Assembly (NCBI RefSeq): GCF_041052385.1
Contig: NZ_CP163439.1
Location: 8,855,001 to 8,919,000, forward strand
DNA: 64,000 nucleotides
Direction of reading: 5' to 3'
Source of the DNA: Streptomyces sp. R28
GTDB taxonomy: Bacteria > Actinomycetota > Actinomycetes > Streptomycetales > Streptomycetaceae
The position numbers and the translations under genes were made by a program. Shown in pieces: positions 56,466 through 64,000 of the stretch. The first letter of the stretch is position 1. Every line of letters starts with the position of its first letter. A model generated the notes under the pieces. The model worked only from the letters and a program-made list of their open reading frames with translations. It did not search any database and was not told where the DNA came from.

Positions 56466-56887
56466 AGGTCTGCCGGCTCGACGGCCACCAGCCGGGCGAA
56501 ATAGCCGTCGGGTACGCCCTCGCCCACGGGGCGGCCATCCGCTTCGATCCAGGCGTGCGCGGTGAACGGCGGGACGACGCGGACTCCGGTGCACCAGGTA
56601 GGCCACGTCCCCCTCAGCCGGCACAGCAGCGCGGCCCCCAGGGAGCGCGGCAGGCACCCCTTCGGGCCGGCGCAGCGCAGGCTGGCGGCGCACATGGCGT
56701 CGCGGGCGTCCTGGGCCTGCGCGGTGGTGGCGGGTGCGGCACCGCGCCGCACCACGCCCAGCACGGTGCGGATACGGCGGGGTGGCAGGAGGGCGAGGGC
56801 GACGGCGGGGAGCAGGACGAGGAGGGCGGCCAGGCGGTGGCCGAGGGGCACACCGGTGGGGCGTTCCAGTGCGCTGGGTGTCGTCAT
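56462..56887 (-). CDS. Lasso-peptide leader peptidase (B2, transglutaminase-like)
   Basis: 141 aa. Cysteine protease of the transglutaminase-like lasso family (PF13471 type) that removes the leader peptide. GPKGCLPRSLGAALLCRLRG supplies the catalytic Cys, and PPFTAHAWIEADGRPVGEG the His; a hydrophobic stretch LAALLVLLPAVALALLPP near the N-terminus may pack against the membrane exporter. ATG 56887 overlaps the B1 stop (ATGA) and its own end overlaps the exporter start, so the three are tightly coupled. Confidence 0.9.
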   Translation of the reverse strand: MTTPSALERPTGVPLGHRLAALLVLLPAVALALLPPRRIRTVLGVVRRGAAPATTAQAQDARDAMCAASLRCAGPKGCLPRSLGAALLCRLRGTWPTWCTGVRVVPPFTAHAWIEADGRPVGEGVPDGYFARLVAVEPADL

Positions 56888-57138
56888 GAGGCCAGTCCCG
56901 CCTCGCGCAGTTGACCGACGAGCGACTCGACGTCCCGCTGGGCCTGGGCCCGTTCGATGTCGAACTCGCGGACCAGGGCGGCCGTCGCGTCCGCCTCCTC
57001 GCCGCCGTCGAGCAGGGCACGGACCACAAGGGTGGCGGTCGGGTTCAACTCCCAGTAGGTACCGGCTCGTTCGTCCAGCAGTACGGTGCCGTAGTCGGTC
57101 TCGGCCGTGGAGATGTGTGGGTCGAACCGCAAGGGCAT
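56884..57138 (-). CDS. Lasso-peptide RRE protein (B1, PqqD-like)
   Basis: 84 aa. PqqD-like RiPP recognition element that binds the precursor leader and presents it to the protease and cyclase. GTVLLDERAGTYWELNPTA matches the beta-strand pair with Asp-x-x-x-Gly-x-Tyr, followed by helices with VVRALLDGG and REFDIERAQAQRDVESLV. A GGCGAG site precedes ATG 57138. It lies 24 bp after the cyclase gene and overlaps the B2 gene. Confidence 0.9.
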   Translation of the reverse strand: MPLRFDPHISTAETDYGTVLLDERAGTYWELNPTATLVVRALLDGGEEADATAALVREFDIERAQAQRDVESLVGQLREAGLAS

Positions 57139-57162
57139 GCGCTCGCCTTTCTGACGGGGTTC

Positions 57163-59007
57163 TCAGGGAGTGCGGGCACGGCTGTGGGACAGCCCCCGCA
57201 GCCATACCTCGGCGGCGATGGTGGAGTAGAGGATGGCGTCGGAGAGGCCCCGTGAGGCGGGGCGCTGGGCGAGGCGGGGCAGCTCGACGCCGTCCACCAG
57301 GCCCAGCGCCTCCAGCCGTGAGCTCTCCCACAGGGCCAGCAGGTCGCCGCGGTGCTGGCGCAGTCCGTTGGCGGCGTCCATGGCGGCCGTCGCCTTGTTG
57401 GCCCGCCGCAGGCAGTCCTCGGGCACGATTCCGCGCATCGCGGCGCTCAGGACGGGCTTGTACTGCCAGGGAGTGACGCGCTCGCTCGGACGGACGGCGA
57501 GAAACGCCTCGATGACGCGGTCGTCCAAGAAGGGGGAGGCCATCGGCAGGCCCGCGCGCGCCGCCATCCCATCCCACTGCCGGATGACGCGGGTGCACGA
57601 GCGGATCTGCTCCAGGTCGGCGTGCAGTCCACGGTCCGGATGCAGCGGCGAGGCCGTGGCCGCCGCGTCGAGCAGTGCCCGGCGGGCCATCCGCTCGGCC
57701 TCGGGGGTCACCCAGTCGAACAGGCGCGGGGCCATGCCCCAGCCGAGACTCGTCGTGACGGACGAGGGCAACGGGCCACGCAGCCGGCCGGCTCCGTCGG
57801 CGAGCCACTTCGCGTACGGCCGGGAGTCGGCGAGGGCGCGGACGGTGCCGCCGAGCGGCCACTGCCACAGGGCCCGGTACCCGCGCAACTGGCGCAGGGC
57901 GAACAGCGGACGGGTGCGCAGCAGCCGGTGGTAGTAGGCGTCGGAGCACCATGCCACGTGGTCGCCGCCGATGCCGGTCAGGTGCACCCGGCTGCCGCGT
58001 GCGGCGAGGCCCGGCAGGTGGTGCAGGACCCGGGAGCGGTCCATGACGCCGATGGTGGGCTCGTCCAGGAGGTCGTCGATGCCGAGCAGATCCTCGTAGA
58101 CCAGCGGCGAGGCGTCGGCGTCCCACACCACGTGCTCGACGTCCGGGAGGTGCACCATGGCCCGCTGAGCCCAGTGCAGGTCGGTGTCCGCCGGATCGCG
58201 GCCCGGCCAGGTACTGGCCACCACGTGGGCGGGGGAACGGTCGGCCAGGAAGCAGATGGAGGTCGAGTCCAGGCCGCCGGACAGATCGCAGCTCACCACA
58301 CCGCCCTGCCGGGTCCGCGCGCCCACGGCCTCCTCCAGCGCCGTCCGGATCAGGGGAGCCGCCTCGGCGAGTGGCCGCACCGGCTCGGGCGGCGTCCACC
58401 ACCGGGTGTGCCGTACGGTGCGCCCGTCCGCGGCGACGATCACGGCGTCCTGCGGCGGCACAGCGGTGACCGGGCGCCACAGGGAGGTCTCGAACAGGGG
58501 GAAGGGGGCCGGCCACAGCAGCCGGACGGCCAGCTCCTGCGGATCGGGGTCGAGGCCGAGGACGGCGGCGAGCGTGTCGGCGCGGGTGGCGGCCACCCGG
58601 ACGCCGTCGATCTCCGTGTGGAAGACCAGCCGCAGGCCGGAGGCGGTGCCCTGGACCCGGACCTGTCCGTCGAGGGCGGCGATGAGGTGGAAGCTGCCGG
58701 GGAGGGTGCGGGCCGGCGCGTCGAGCTCCGTCAGATCCCTCAGCCGTGCGGCCGTACGCCGCAGTTGCACCGCCTCGACGGGGCAGCAGCCGATGACGGC
58801 GAGGGTGGCGTTCCCGGCGCTCGCGGTGACGATCTCGTCGTCGTGCCAGTGGCCGACCAGCCAGGGCCGGCCCGACGCATGTGCGAGGGTCCGGCTACCG
58901 GGGCGGGCGAAGGAGCGGGCCACGGCGGCCGCGTCCGCACGGTCCGGAAAGACCGCGAAGTGCGCGTCGCCGGGGCCCGTCCCCGCACTTTCGTGCAGTT
59001 CAGTCAT
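57163..59007 (-). CDS. Lasso-peptide cyclase (asparagine synthetase-like, C protein)
   Basis: 614 aa. ATP-dependent macrolactam synthetase that activates the side-chain carboxylate of the core acidic residue and joins it to the N-terminal amine. The N-terminal ~200 residues are glutaminase-like but lack the catalytic Cys2, as in other lasso cyclases. The synthetase domain starts at VVSCDLSGGLDSTSICFLAD (ATP pyrophosphatase P-loop, ~residue 244), with LTGIGGDHVAW, ASPFLDDRVIEAFLAVRPS and YKPVLSAAMRGIVPE. ATG 59007 follows the precursor stop by 25 bp. Confidence 0.93.
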   Translation of the reverse strand: MTELHESAGTGPGDAHFAVFPDRADAAAVARSFARPGSRTLAHASGRPWLVGHWHDDEIVTASAGNATLAVIGCCPVEAVQLRRTAARLRDLTELDAPARTLPGSFHLIAALDGQVRVQGTASGLRLVFHTEIDGVRVAATRADTLAAVLGLDPDPQELAVRLLWPAPFPLFETSLWRPVTAVPPQDAVIVAADGRTVRHTRWWTPPEPVRPLAEAAPLIRTALEEAVGARTRQGGVVSCDLSGGLDSTSICFLADRSPAHVVASTWPGRDPADTDLHWAQRAMVHLPDVEHVVWDADASPLVYEDLLGIDDLLDEPTIGVMDRSRVLHHLPGLAARGSRVHLTGIGGDHVAWCSDAYYHRLLRTRPLFALRQLRGYRALWQWPLGGTVRALADSRPYAKWLADGAGRLRGPLPSSVTTSLGWGMAPRLFDWVTPEAERMARRALLDAAATASPLHPDRGLHADLEQIRSCTRVIRQWDGMAARAGLPMASPFLDDRVIEAFLAVRPSERVTPWQYKPVLSAAMRGIVPEDCLRRANKATAAMDAANGLRQHRGDLLALWESSRLEALGLVDGVELPRLAQRPASRGLSDAILYSTIAAEVWLRGLSHSRARTP

Positions 59008-59032
59008 GACGTCGGGTCAGTGCCGTCGCCCG

Positions 59033-59143
59033 TCAGTTCTTGCTGAAGATCAGCCGGTCGTTGCCGGAGCGCTGAAGGAGCCCCGTCTCCTTGCGGAACG
59101 TTCCGAGCCTGACGAGCGTCGGCGCTTCGTATGCCTTCTTCAT
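59033..59143 (-). CDS. Citrulassin-type lasso-peptide precursor
   Basis: 36 aa. The leader (residues 1-21) starts MKKAYEAPTL and carries the recognition pattern Y-x-x-P-x-L-x-x-x-G-x-F, ending in KETG with the usual Thr at position -2. The predicted core is LLQRSGNDRLIFSKN: Leu1 amine to Asp8 side chain gives an 8-residue ring and a 7-residue tail. Citrulassin A, as I recall it, is LLGLAGNDRLVLSKN, so this core shares LL, GNDRL and SKN and differs at positions 3-5, 11 and 12. Arg9 corresponds to the residue changed to citrulline in citrulassin A. GAGGAGA precedes the ATG. Too short for ordinary gene finders. Confidence 0.92.
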   Translation of the reverse strand: MKKAYEAPTLVRLGTFRKETGLLQRSGNDRLIFSKN

Positions 59144-59482
59144 GACTTCTCCTCACTGCGGTGGTGTCCCAGTCCCCGGGCGGGGACCGGACGCAGCACC
59201 AGCTAGCTGCGGAACGCGAGGGTGAGGCAAGGCGGGGCACGAAAGTGTGACGGTATGAAAAGGCGGATGACTCCGGCCTGGAATCGGCGCATGTGCCCGG
59301 CGTGAGGCGGTGCGCCCGTCGACGGATCGGCGTGTGCATGTGCGAAGAAACGTTCCCAGGTGTGGCTCGCCGTGGTCACGTGCGCCGTGCACGAAAACCG
59401 GGGAGGGGAGCCGCCGGGGCGCACTCCGCAGCCGTCGCCGCGCACCATGTTCGGCGGGCGCAGGGCCCGGCGGGCGGTGTGG
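59144..59482. other. Gap between lasso cluster and map gene; lasso promoter region
   Basis: No supported gene. It must contain the promoter of the lasso cluster (reading left) near 59160-59260, but no clear -10/-35 pair or palindrome is visible. The convergence-free layout (both flanking genes on the minus strand) means it also holds the 3' end region of map. Confidence 0.5.
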
Positions 59483-60259
59483 TCAGACGGCTTCCCGGGC
59501 GGTGAGAATGCGCGGTCCCGCGTCAGTGATCGCCACTGTGTGCTCCACGTGCGCCGCCCGGGAGCCGTCGTTCGTGCGCAGGGTCCAGCCGTCCGGGGCC
59601 GCGTGGAAGTCGTCCTCACCGCCCGCGATGAGCATCGGCTCGATGGCGAGGACCAGGCCATGCCGCAGCGGCATGCCCCGGCCCGGGCGGCCCTCGTTCG
59701 GCACCGACGGATCCTCGTGCATCTTGCGGCCGATGCCGTGTCCGCCGAAACCGTCCGGGATGCCGTACCCGGCGGCCCGGCACACCGAGCCGATCGCATG
59801 CGCGATGTCGCCGAGCCGGTTGCCGACCACGGCCGTCTCGATGCCCGCCGCCAGCGCCCGTTCCGCCGTTTCGACGAGCGTTGCGTCGGCCGGGCGCGGT
59901 GTGCCGACCGTGAAGCTGATCGCCGAGTCGCCCGCCCAGCCGCCCAGTTCGGCGCCGCAGTCGATGGAGACCAGGTCGCCGTCGCGCAGGCGGTAACCGG
60001 TCGGGATGCCGTGCACGATCGCGTCGTTCACCGAGGCGCAGATGACGGCGGGGAAGGGGACGGGGGCGAAGGAGGGCCGGTAGCCGAGGAAGGGCGAGGT
60101 CGCGCCCGCCGCGCGCAGCACCTCACGCGCCACCTCGTCCAGCTCCAGTAGGGAAACCCCCACGTCGGCGGCCTTGCGTACGGCCGTGAGGGCCTGCCCC
60201 ACGACCTGCCCCGCCTTGTACATCGCATCGATCGACGTGTCCGTCTTCAGCTCTACCAT
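59483..60259 (-). CDS. map: Methionine aminopeptidase, type I
   Basis: 258 aa. Removes the N-terminal Met from new proteins; di-metal enzyme. Metal ligands appear in LVSIDCGAELGGWAGDSAIS (two Asp), GFGGHGIGRKMHEDPSVPN (His), LAIEPMLIAGG (Glu) and AAHVEHTVAI (Glu). The His in DAIVHGIP is also conserved. A second copy beyond the usual secY-linked map is common in streptomycetes. Divergent from an XRE regulator with a short palindrome between, so it may be regulated rather than constitutive. Confidence 0.94.
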   Translation of the reverse strand: MVELKTDTSIDAMYKAGQVVGQALTAVRKAADVGVSLLELDEVAREVLRAAGATSPFLGYRPSFAPVPFPAVICASVNDAIVHGIPTGYRLRDGDLVSIDCGAELGGWAGDSAISFTVGTPRPADATLVETAERALAAGIETAVVGNRLGDIAHAIGSVCRAAGYGIPDGFGGHGIGRKMHEDPSVPNEGRPGRGMPLRHGLVLAIEPMLIAGGEDDFHAAPDGWTLRTNDGSRAAHVEHTVAITDAGPRILTAREAV

Positions 60260-60269
60260 GCCAATTACT

Positions 60270-60279
60270 ATACCGGTAT
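60270..60279. promoter_or_regulatory. Palindrome between map and XRE genes
   Basis: ATACCGGTAT, a perfect 10-bp palindrome inside the 56-bp divergent gap, a suitable operator for the adjacent XRE protein. A TATTAGAAT sequence just before the XRE start may be its -10 box, which would give a very short or absent leader. Confidence 0.4.
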
Positions 60280-60315
60280 TTGAATAGGTGGTCGCGGGGT
60301 GGGGGCGGTATTAGA

Positions 60316-60585
60316 ATGGGGGTCATGGTGCGCACCCCTCTCACCCCCGAAGAGCGTGAACGCGGCGAGCGGCTGGGCCGGCTGCTTCGCGAGGCGCGCG
60401 GCGGCCGCAGCATGGTGGAGGTCGCGGCGAGTGCCGGCATCTCCGCCGAGACGCTGCGCAAGATCGAGACCGGCCGGGCGCCGACCCCGGCCTTCTTCAC
60501 CGTGGCCGCGCTTGCGCAGGCCCTCGGTCTGTCGATGGACGAACTGGCGGGGCGCTGCACGCCGGTGGTCGAGGTCGCCGCCTGA
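60316..60585 (+). CDS. XRE-family helix-turn-helix regulator
   Basis: 89 aa, a single Cro/C1 HTH domain: LGRLLREARGGRSMVEVAAS, AGISAETLRKIETGRAPTPA and FFTVAALAQALGLSMDELA. ATG 60316 or 60325 is the start (MGVM...); there is no ribosome binding site and the TATTAGAAT box is so close that the mRNA may be leaderless. Divergent from map, which it probably regulates. No toxin partner is adjacent. Confidence 0.87.
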   Translation: MGVMVRTPLTPEERERGERLGRLLREARGGRSMVEVAASAGISAETLRKIETGRAPTPAFFTVAALAQALGLSMDELAGRCTPVVEVAA

Positions 60586-60683
60586 CGGGCGTGCGCGTCA
60601 CGTTCCGACAGGTGCGGCGTACTCTGCGTCCATCCGGAAAACTTCCCGTAGCGCGTTCGTAACATGGCTGGTGTTGCCTAACG

Positions 60684-60701
60684 GACCGGAGTACTCCGGT
60701 C
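60684..60701. promoter_or_regulatory. 18-bp perfect palindrome before a conserved gene
   Basis: GACCGGAGTACTCCGGTC is its own reverse complement. It lies 16 bases before ATG 60718 with a GGGAG site in between, so it could be an operator or a hairpin covering the ribosome binding site. Confidence 0.5.
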
Positions 60702-60717
60702 TGGCGGGAGTTGGGCG

Positions 60718-62495
60718 ATGTCAGTGGAACAACTCCCGGCCCGGGTGCGGGAGTTCGTGAACTACCTGGACAATCTTCTGGCGCGCCTTGACCAGGGCGG
60801 CGGTGGTGCGGGGTGTTCTGGCAGCGCGACCCGGAGGGCATGCAGGCCTGCCTCGACGGACGGGAATTGCCGCCCTGGGACGTGGTGGAGGCACTCCTGC
60901 ACGACCTCGCGACCCAGTACGGACCCGGCGGCGCCGGCCCCGAGACGGAACGCGCCCGCGCCCTGCACGCCGCCGCCCTCGCCGCGTACGACTCCCGTCC
61001 CGGCGGCCGCGACGCCCTCGGCGACCGGCTCGACGTCATGCTCCGCGAGCAGCGGTATGCCGCCGAACGGCAGGCGGACCTGGGCCGATCGCTCGCCTCC
61101 GCCACCAGCCAGGAAGCGGCCGACGCCATCCGCCTCGACCTCGCCTGGGCCCGCGACGACCATGAACGCGCGACCGCGCGGTGCGCCGAACTCCGGGCCC
61201 GGATGGCCGACCTGGACCGACGGGCGACGAGTGAACGGGGTCAGGCGATACGGCGGGACCGGGGCGGGGAGGGGTCCGTGTTCCGCGTCGCCGAGGGGTT
61301 CGGGGGCGACGGGGGCGGGGGCGACGGACCCGGGGCGGGCCGTGGGCAGTCGAGTGCGACCGGCTCACACGGCGGCGGATTCCCGGGTATGCCGCATCAG
61401 CGCGACGCGCAGTCGACGGCCCGGGCGGCGGGTCGGCCCGAAGGGCTGGGGGCAGCCCCTGCCGGGTCGGCCACCGACCCGTACGACGGGCGCCGAGCCG
61501 CCACCCCGGATGCCGAAGCGGCCGAGTGGCGCGCGGCGCGGCGACGCCCCGGGGCCGAGTCGGTGGAAGACCATGGCGCCGTCCAGGGGCGTCCCGCGGA
61601 CCGTTACGCTCCGGGAGGCGTCGCCGGGTCGTCCGACTGGCCGGACGCGCGGCACTCCGTCGACCCGACGCCCGAAGGCCACGCCCGGGCCCCCTCGTTC
61701 GCCACCGACCCCGACCCCGACCCCACCCCTGCCCCTGCCCCCGACCTCACCCCCAAACAACGCAAGCGGCGCCGAGGCGGCGCCCGGTTCGCCGGAATGG
61801 TCGAGGAGGAGGCGGCCCCCGTCGCCGTACCGCCGACCGCCGAACCCGCCTTTCCCGCGCGGCCCGTCTCCACCGGCCGTACCCCGCGCGGGGCCCGGTT
61901 CGCCGGGGCCGCCGCCGAGACGCCCGCGCATCCGGCCCCGAAGCCGCAGCGCGAGCCGATGGACCCGGCGGATCGGCGGGAGGTCGTCGGGACCGTTCAG
62001 ACGCTGGTGCGGCTGCGTGGTGAGGGGCGTACCGGTGAGGCGCACGTGCTGCTCGTGGAGGCCGCGTACTGGCCGGCCGTCCGCTTCCCTCTGCTCGCCG
62101 CCGAGATGCAGCGCGCCGGACTCGGCGCCGACTGGGCGAGCCTGCTGTGGGAGGCGGCCTCGCTGCCGGCCGAGCGGCTCGTCGCCGCCGCCGACGCGCT
62201 GACCGGGGCGGGGCGTGCCGACGACGGGGAGCAGATCCTGCGGCAGGGCGTGGCGCGGCCCGCGCACGAGATCGGGCAGGCCGTGGTGGGACTGGTCGGC
62301 GAGGGGCGGCACCGCGAGGTCCGCGCGCTGCTCGGCGCGTACGTCCGCGTCCGCACCCCGGAGGAGGCCGCCCGCAGCGCCGAGCCCGACCCGAAGACGC
62401 TCGTACCGCTGCTGCTGGAGGCCGCCCGGGGTGTCTCGGACGAGCGGTACTGGGATCTCGTCCACGCCCTGCGGGTCGCGGGCTACACGGCGTGA
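60718..62495 (+). pseudogene. Conserved streptomycete protein, frameshifted near 60802
   Basis: ATG 60718 (GGGAG upstream) reads MSVEQLPARVREFVNYLDNL and ARLDQGGG. One G appears to be missing at about 60801-60804, and the sense then continues in the next frame: VFWQRDPEGMQACLDGRELP, RDALGDRLDVMLREQRYAAE and onward to the stop at 62495. With the base restored the protein is ~590 aa: an N-terminal part with coiled coil (~90-160), a disordered Pro/Asp/Gly-rich middle (DPDPDPTPAPAP at 61710-61740) and a helical-repeat C-terminus (~430-590). Function unknown. If translation starts at 60813 a 560-aa protein is still possible. Confidence 0.65.
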
Positions 62496-62623
62496 CGCCC
62501 CCAGCCGTGGGCTGACGCCCCTCCCACCGGCCCCATCCGTCACCCACTGGAGTGTGAAACGTGATCGACTCAGCGGGTTAACGACGATGGTCTTGGCAAG
62601 GCTGTTCCAGGGGCTTACTTTCA

Positions 62624-62657
62624 AGCCTCTACGGCCCCCTCTACGGGCGTAGAGGCT
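62624..62657 (+). promoter_or_regulatory. Hairpin in the leader of the nitrilase operon
   Basis: AGCCTCTACG (62624-62633) pairs exactly with CGTAGAGGCT (62648-62657); the loop contains a second CCTCTACGG copy. It ends 26 bases before the start codon and has no U-run. Could be an operator or mRNA structure controlling the operon, or the terminator of the gene before. Confidence 0.5.
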
Positions 62658-62683
62658 CTGACGTCCCGTCGAAGGAGCAGCTC

Positions 62684-63526
62684 ATGGCCAACGTCGTCCG
62701 CGCCGCTCTGGTCCAGGCCACCTGGACCGGCGACACCGAGTCCATGGTGGCGAAACACGAGGAGTACGCCCGCGAGGCGGCCCGGCAGGGTGCCAAGATC
62801 ATCGGGTTCCAGGAAGTCTTCAACGCTCCCTACTTCTGTCAGGTCCAGGAACCGGAGCACTACCGCTGGGCCGAGCCGGTACCCGACGGGCCGACCGTGC
62901 GCCGTATGCGGGAGCTCGCCCGCGAGACGGGCATGGTGGTCGTCGTCCCCGTCTTCGAGGTCGAGCAGTCGGGCTTCTACTACAACACCGCGGCCGTGAT
63001 CGACGCCGACGGCACCTTCCTCGGCAAGTACCGCAAGCACCACATCCCCCAGGTCAAGGGCTTCTGGGAGAAGTACTACTTCAAGCCGGGCAACGTCGGC
63101 TGGCCCGTCTTCGACACCGCCGTCGGCAAGGTCGGCGTCTACATCTGCTACGACCGCCACTTCCCGGAGGGCTGGCGGCAACTCGGCCTGAACGGCGCCC
63201 AGTTGGTGTACAATCCGTCGGCCACCTCGCGGGGGCTGTCCGCGTACTTGTGGCAGCTGGAGCAGCCGGCGGCCGCGGTCGCCAACGAGTACTTCGTCGC
63301 CGCGATCAACCGCGTCGGGCAGGAGCCGTACGGGGACAACGACTTCTACGGGACGTCGTACTTCGTCGACCCGCGCGGCCGGTTCGTCGGTGAGGTCGCC
63401 AGCGACAAGGGCGAGGAACTCGTCGTCCGGGACCTCGACTTCGACCTGATCGAGGAAGTGCGGCAGCAGTGGGCCTTCTATCGTGATCGTCGACCCGACG
63501 CCTACGAAGGACTGGTGCAGCCGTGA
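62684..63526 (+). CDS. Nitrilase-superfamily amidohydrolase (beta-ureidopropionase-like)
   Basis: 280 aa. Glu-Lys-Cys triad: IIGFQEVFNAPYFC (Glu), KYRKHHIPQVKGFWEKYYFK (Lys) and GVYICYDRHFPEGWR (Cys). The IPQVKGFWEKYYF insert is typical of N-carbamyl-beta-alanine/N-carbamoylputrescine amidases. It overlaps the aminotransferase gene by GTGA; together they fit reductive pyrimidine breakdown, where the carbamyl amino acid is hydrolysed and beta-alanine then transaminated. Dihydropyrimidinase would be expected further downstream. GAAGGAG precedes the ATG. Confidence 0.9.
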   Translation: MANVVRAALVQATWTGDTESMVAKHEEYAREAARQGAKIIGFQEVFNAPYFCQVQEPEHYRWAEPVPDGPTVRRMRELARETGMVVVVPVFEVEQSGFYYNTAAVIDADGTFLGKYRKHHIPQVKGFWEKYYFKPGNVGWPVFDTAVGKVGVYICYDRHFPEGWRQLGLNGAQLVYNPSATSRGLSAYLWQLEQPAAAVANEYFVAAINRVGQEPYGDNDFYGTSYFVDPRGRFVGEVASDKGEELVVRDLDFDLIEEVRQQWAFYRDRRPDAYEGLVQP

Positions 63527-64000
63527 CCAAGGACCTGCTGGGACGCCACCGTGCCGTCATGCCGGACTGGCTCGCCCTCTACTACGAGGAGCCGCTGGAG
63601 ATCACCCACGGCGAGGGACGCCACGTGTGGGACTCCGAGGGCAACCGGTACCTCGACTTCTTCGGCGGCATCCTGACGACGATGACCGCGCACGCGCTGC
63701 CCGAGGTGACGAAGGCGGTGAGCGAGCAGGCCGGGCGGATCATCCACTCCTCCACCCTGTACCTCAACCGGCCCATGGTCGAACTCGCCGAGCGCGTCGC
63801 CCAGTTGAGCGGCATCCCGGACGCCCGCGTCTTCTTCACCACCTCCGGTACGGAGGCCAACGACACCGCCCTGCTGCTCGCGACGACCTACCGGCAGAGC
63901 AACACGATCCTCGCGATGCGCAACAGCTATCACGGCCGCTCGTTCAGCGCGGTCGGCATCACCGGCAACCGCGGCTGGTCCCCGACCTCGCTGTCGCCGC
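63523..64000 (+). CDS. Class III aminotransferase, 3' end outside window
   Basis: 159 codons from GTG 63523, which overlaps the nitrilase stop. MPDWLALYYEEPLEITHGEG, VWDSEGNRYLDFFGGILTT, GRIIHSSTLYLNRPMVELAE, FFTTSGTEANDTALLLA (phosphate-binding) and MRNSYHGRSFSAVGITGN match omega-aminotransferases of the AGXT2/beta-alanine type. The PLP lysine lies beyond the window. Expected to convert beta-alanine or a similar omega-amino acid in the pathway begun by the upstream amidohydrolase. Confidence 0.9.
   Translation, partial: MTKDLLGRHRAVMPDWLALYYEEPLEITHGEGRHVWDSEGNRYLDFFGGILTTMTAHALPEVTKAVSEQAGRIIHSSTLYLNRPMVELAERVAQLSGIPDARVFFTTSGTEANDTALLLATTYRQSNTILAMRNSYHGRSFSAVGITGNRGWSPTSLSP

Noticed and set aside
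59293..60151. Plus-strand frames opposite map
   Set aside because: Antisense to a well-conserved aminopeptidase, with no start signals or family resemblance.

Overview
The window is a high-GC actinobacterial chromosome segment, almost certainly Streptomyces. The signs are codon bias, many GTG starts with GGAGG-type ribosome binding sites, and an allantoin block whose content resembles what I recall of the S. coelicolor SCO6243-SCO6263 region. No rRNA, tRNA or CRISPR array was found.

Region 1 (1-7119): an alanine-type aminotransferase (runs off the left edge) diverges from an HxlR regulator across a palindromic operator. Next come a secreted/membrane von Willebrand-A pair and two divergent IucA/IucC (NIS siderophore) synthetases separated by a 23-bp tandem repeat.

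Region 2 (7120-16162): an apparent integrated element about 8.9 kb long, bounded by a perfect 37-bp direct repeat (7190-7226 and 16126-16162). The repeat lies in the 5' coding part of a HipA-like kinase gene. A 39-codon stub of the old gene start remains on the left, and the element supplies a diverged replacement start on the right. It holds IS481 and IS5 relics, a small secreted protein, a broken ROK regulator, a secreted alpha-L-fucosidase with lectin domains, an alpha/beta hydrolase, a frameshifted phage scaffold gene, and an integrase that has lost its N-terminus and its catalytic tyrosine. It looks like a decayed, immobile prophage or conjugative element with cargo.

Region 3 (16056-24300): the HipA-like kinase and a SelW-like CxxC protein overlap by 4 bp. 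Ureide catabolism follows: malate synthase, a MobA-like nucleotidyltransferase, the IclR regulator AllR, allantoinase and allantoicase. Three TTCC-N7-GGAA palindromes upstream of aceB and between allR and allB suggest one AllR regulon.

Region 4 (24300-54356): housekeeping and metabolic genes. They include an SDR, AIM24 protein, DHFR-like protein, RNase Sa homologue, a two-component system, a P450, a Gfo/Idh/MocA oxidoreductase with a divergent GntR regulator, and a run of ROK kinase, membrane protein, SNF2 helicase and SWIM protein. These are followed by a PcaDC fusion, xthA, an SGNH esterase, an orphan glutamate-ABC ATPase, a CocE-type hydrolase, ggt and a ClpC-like chaperone.

Region 5 (54585-59143): a complete lasso-peptide cluster (precursor, cyclase, RRE protein, leader peptidase, exporter). 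Its predicted core LLQRSGNDRLIFSKN belongs to the citrulassin family. The window ends with a methionine aminopeptidase, an XRE regulator, a frameshifted conserved gene, and the start of a probable reductive pyrimidine-degradation operon (nitrilase, class III aminotransferase).

Several conserved genes carry 1-2 base indels in G/C runs (about 14607, 40731 and 60802). These could be real decay or assembly error.
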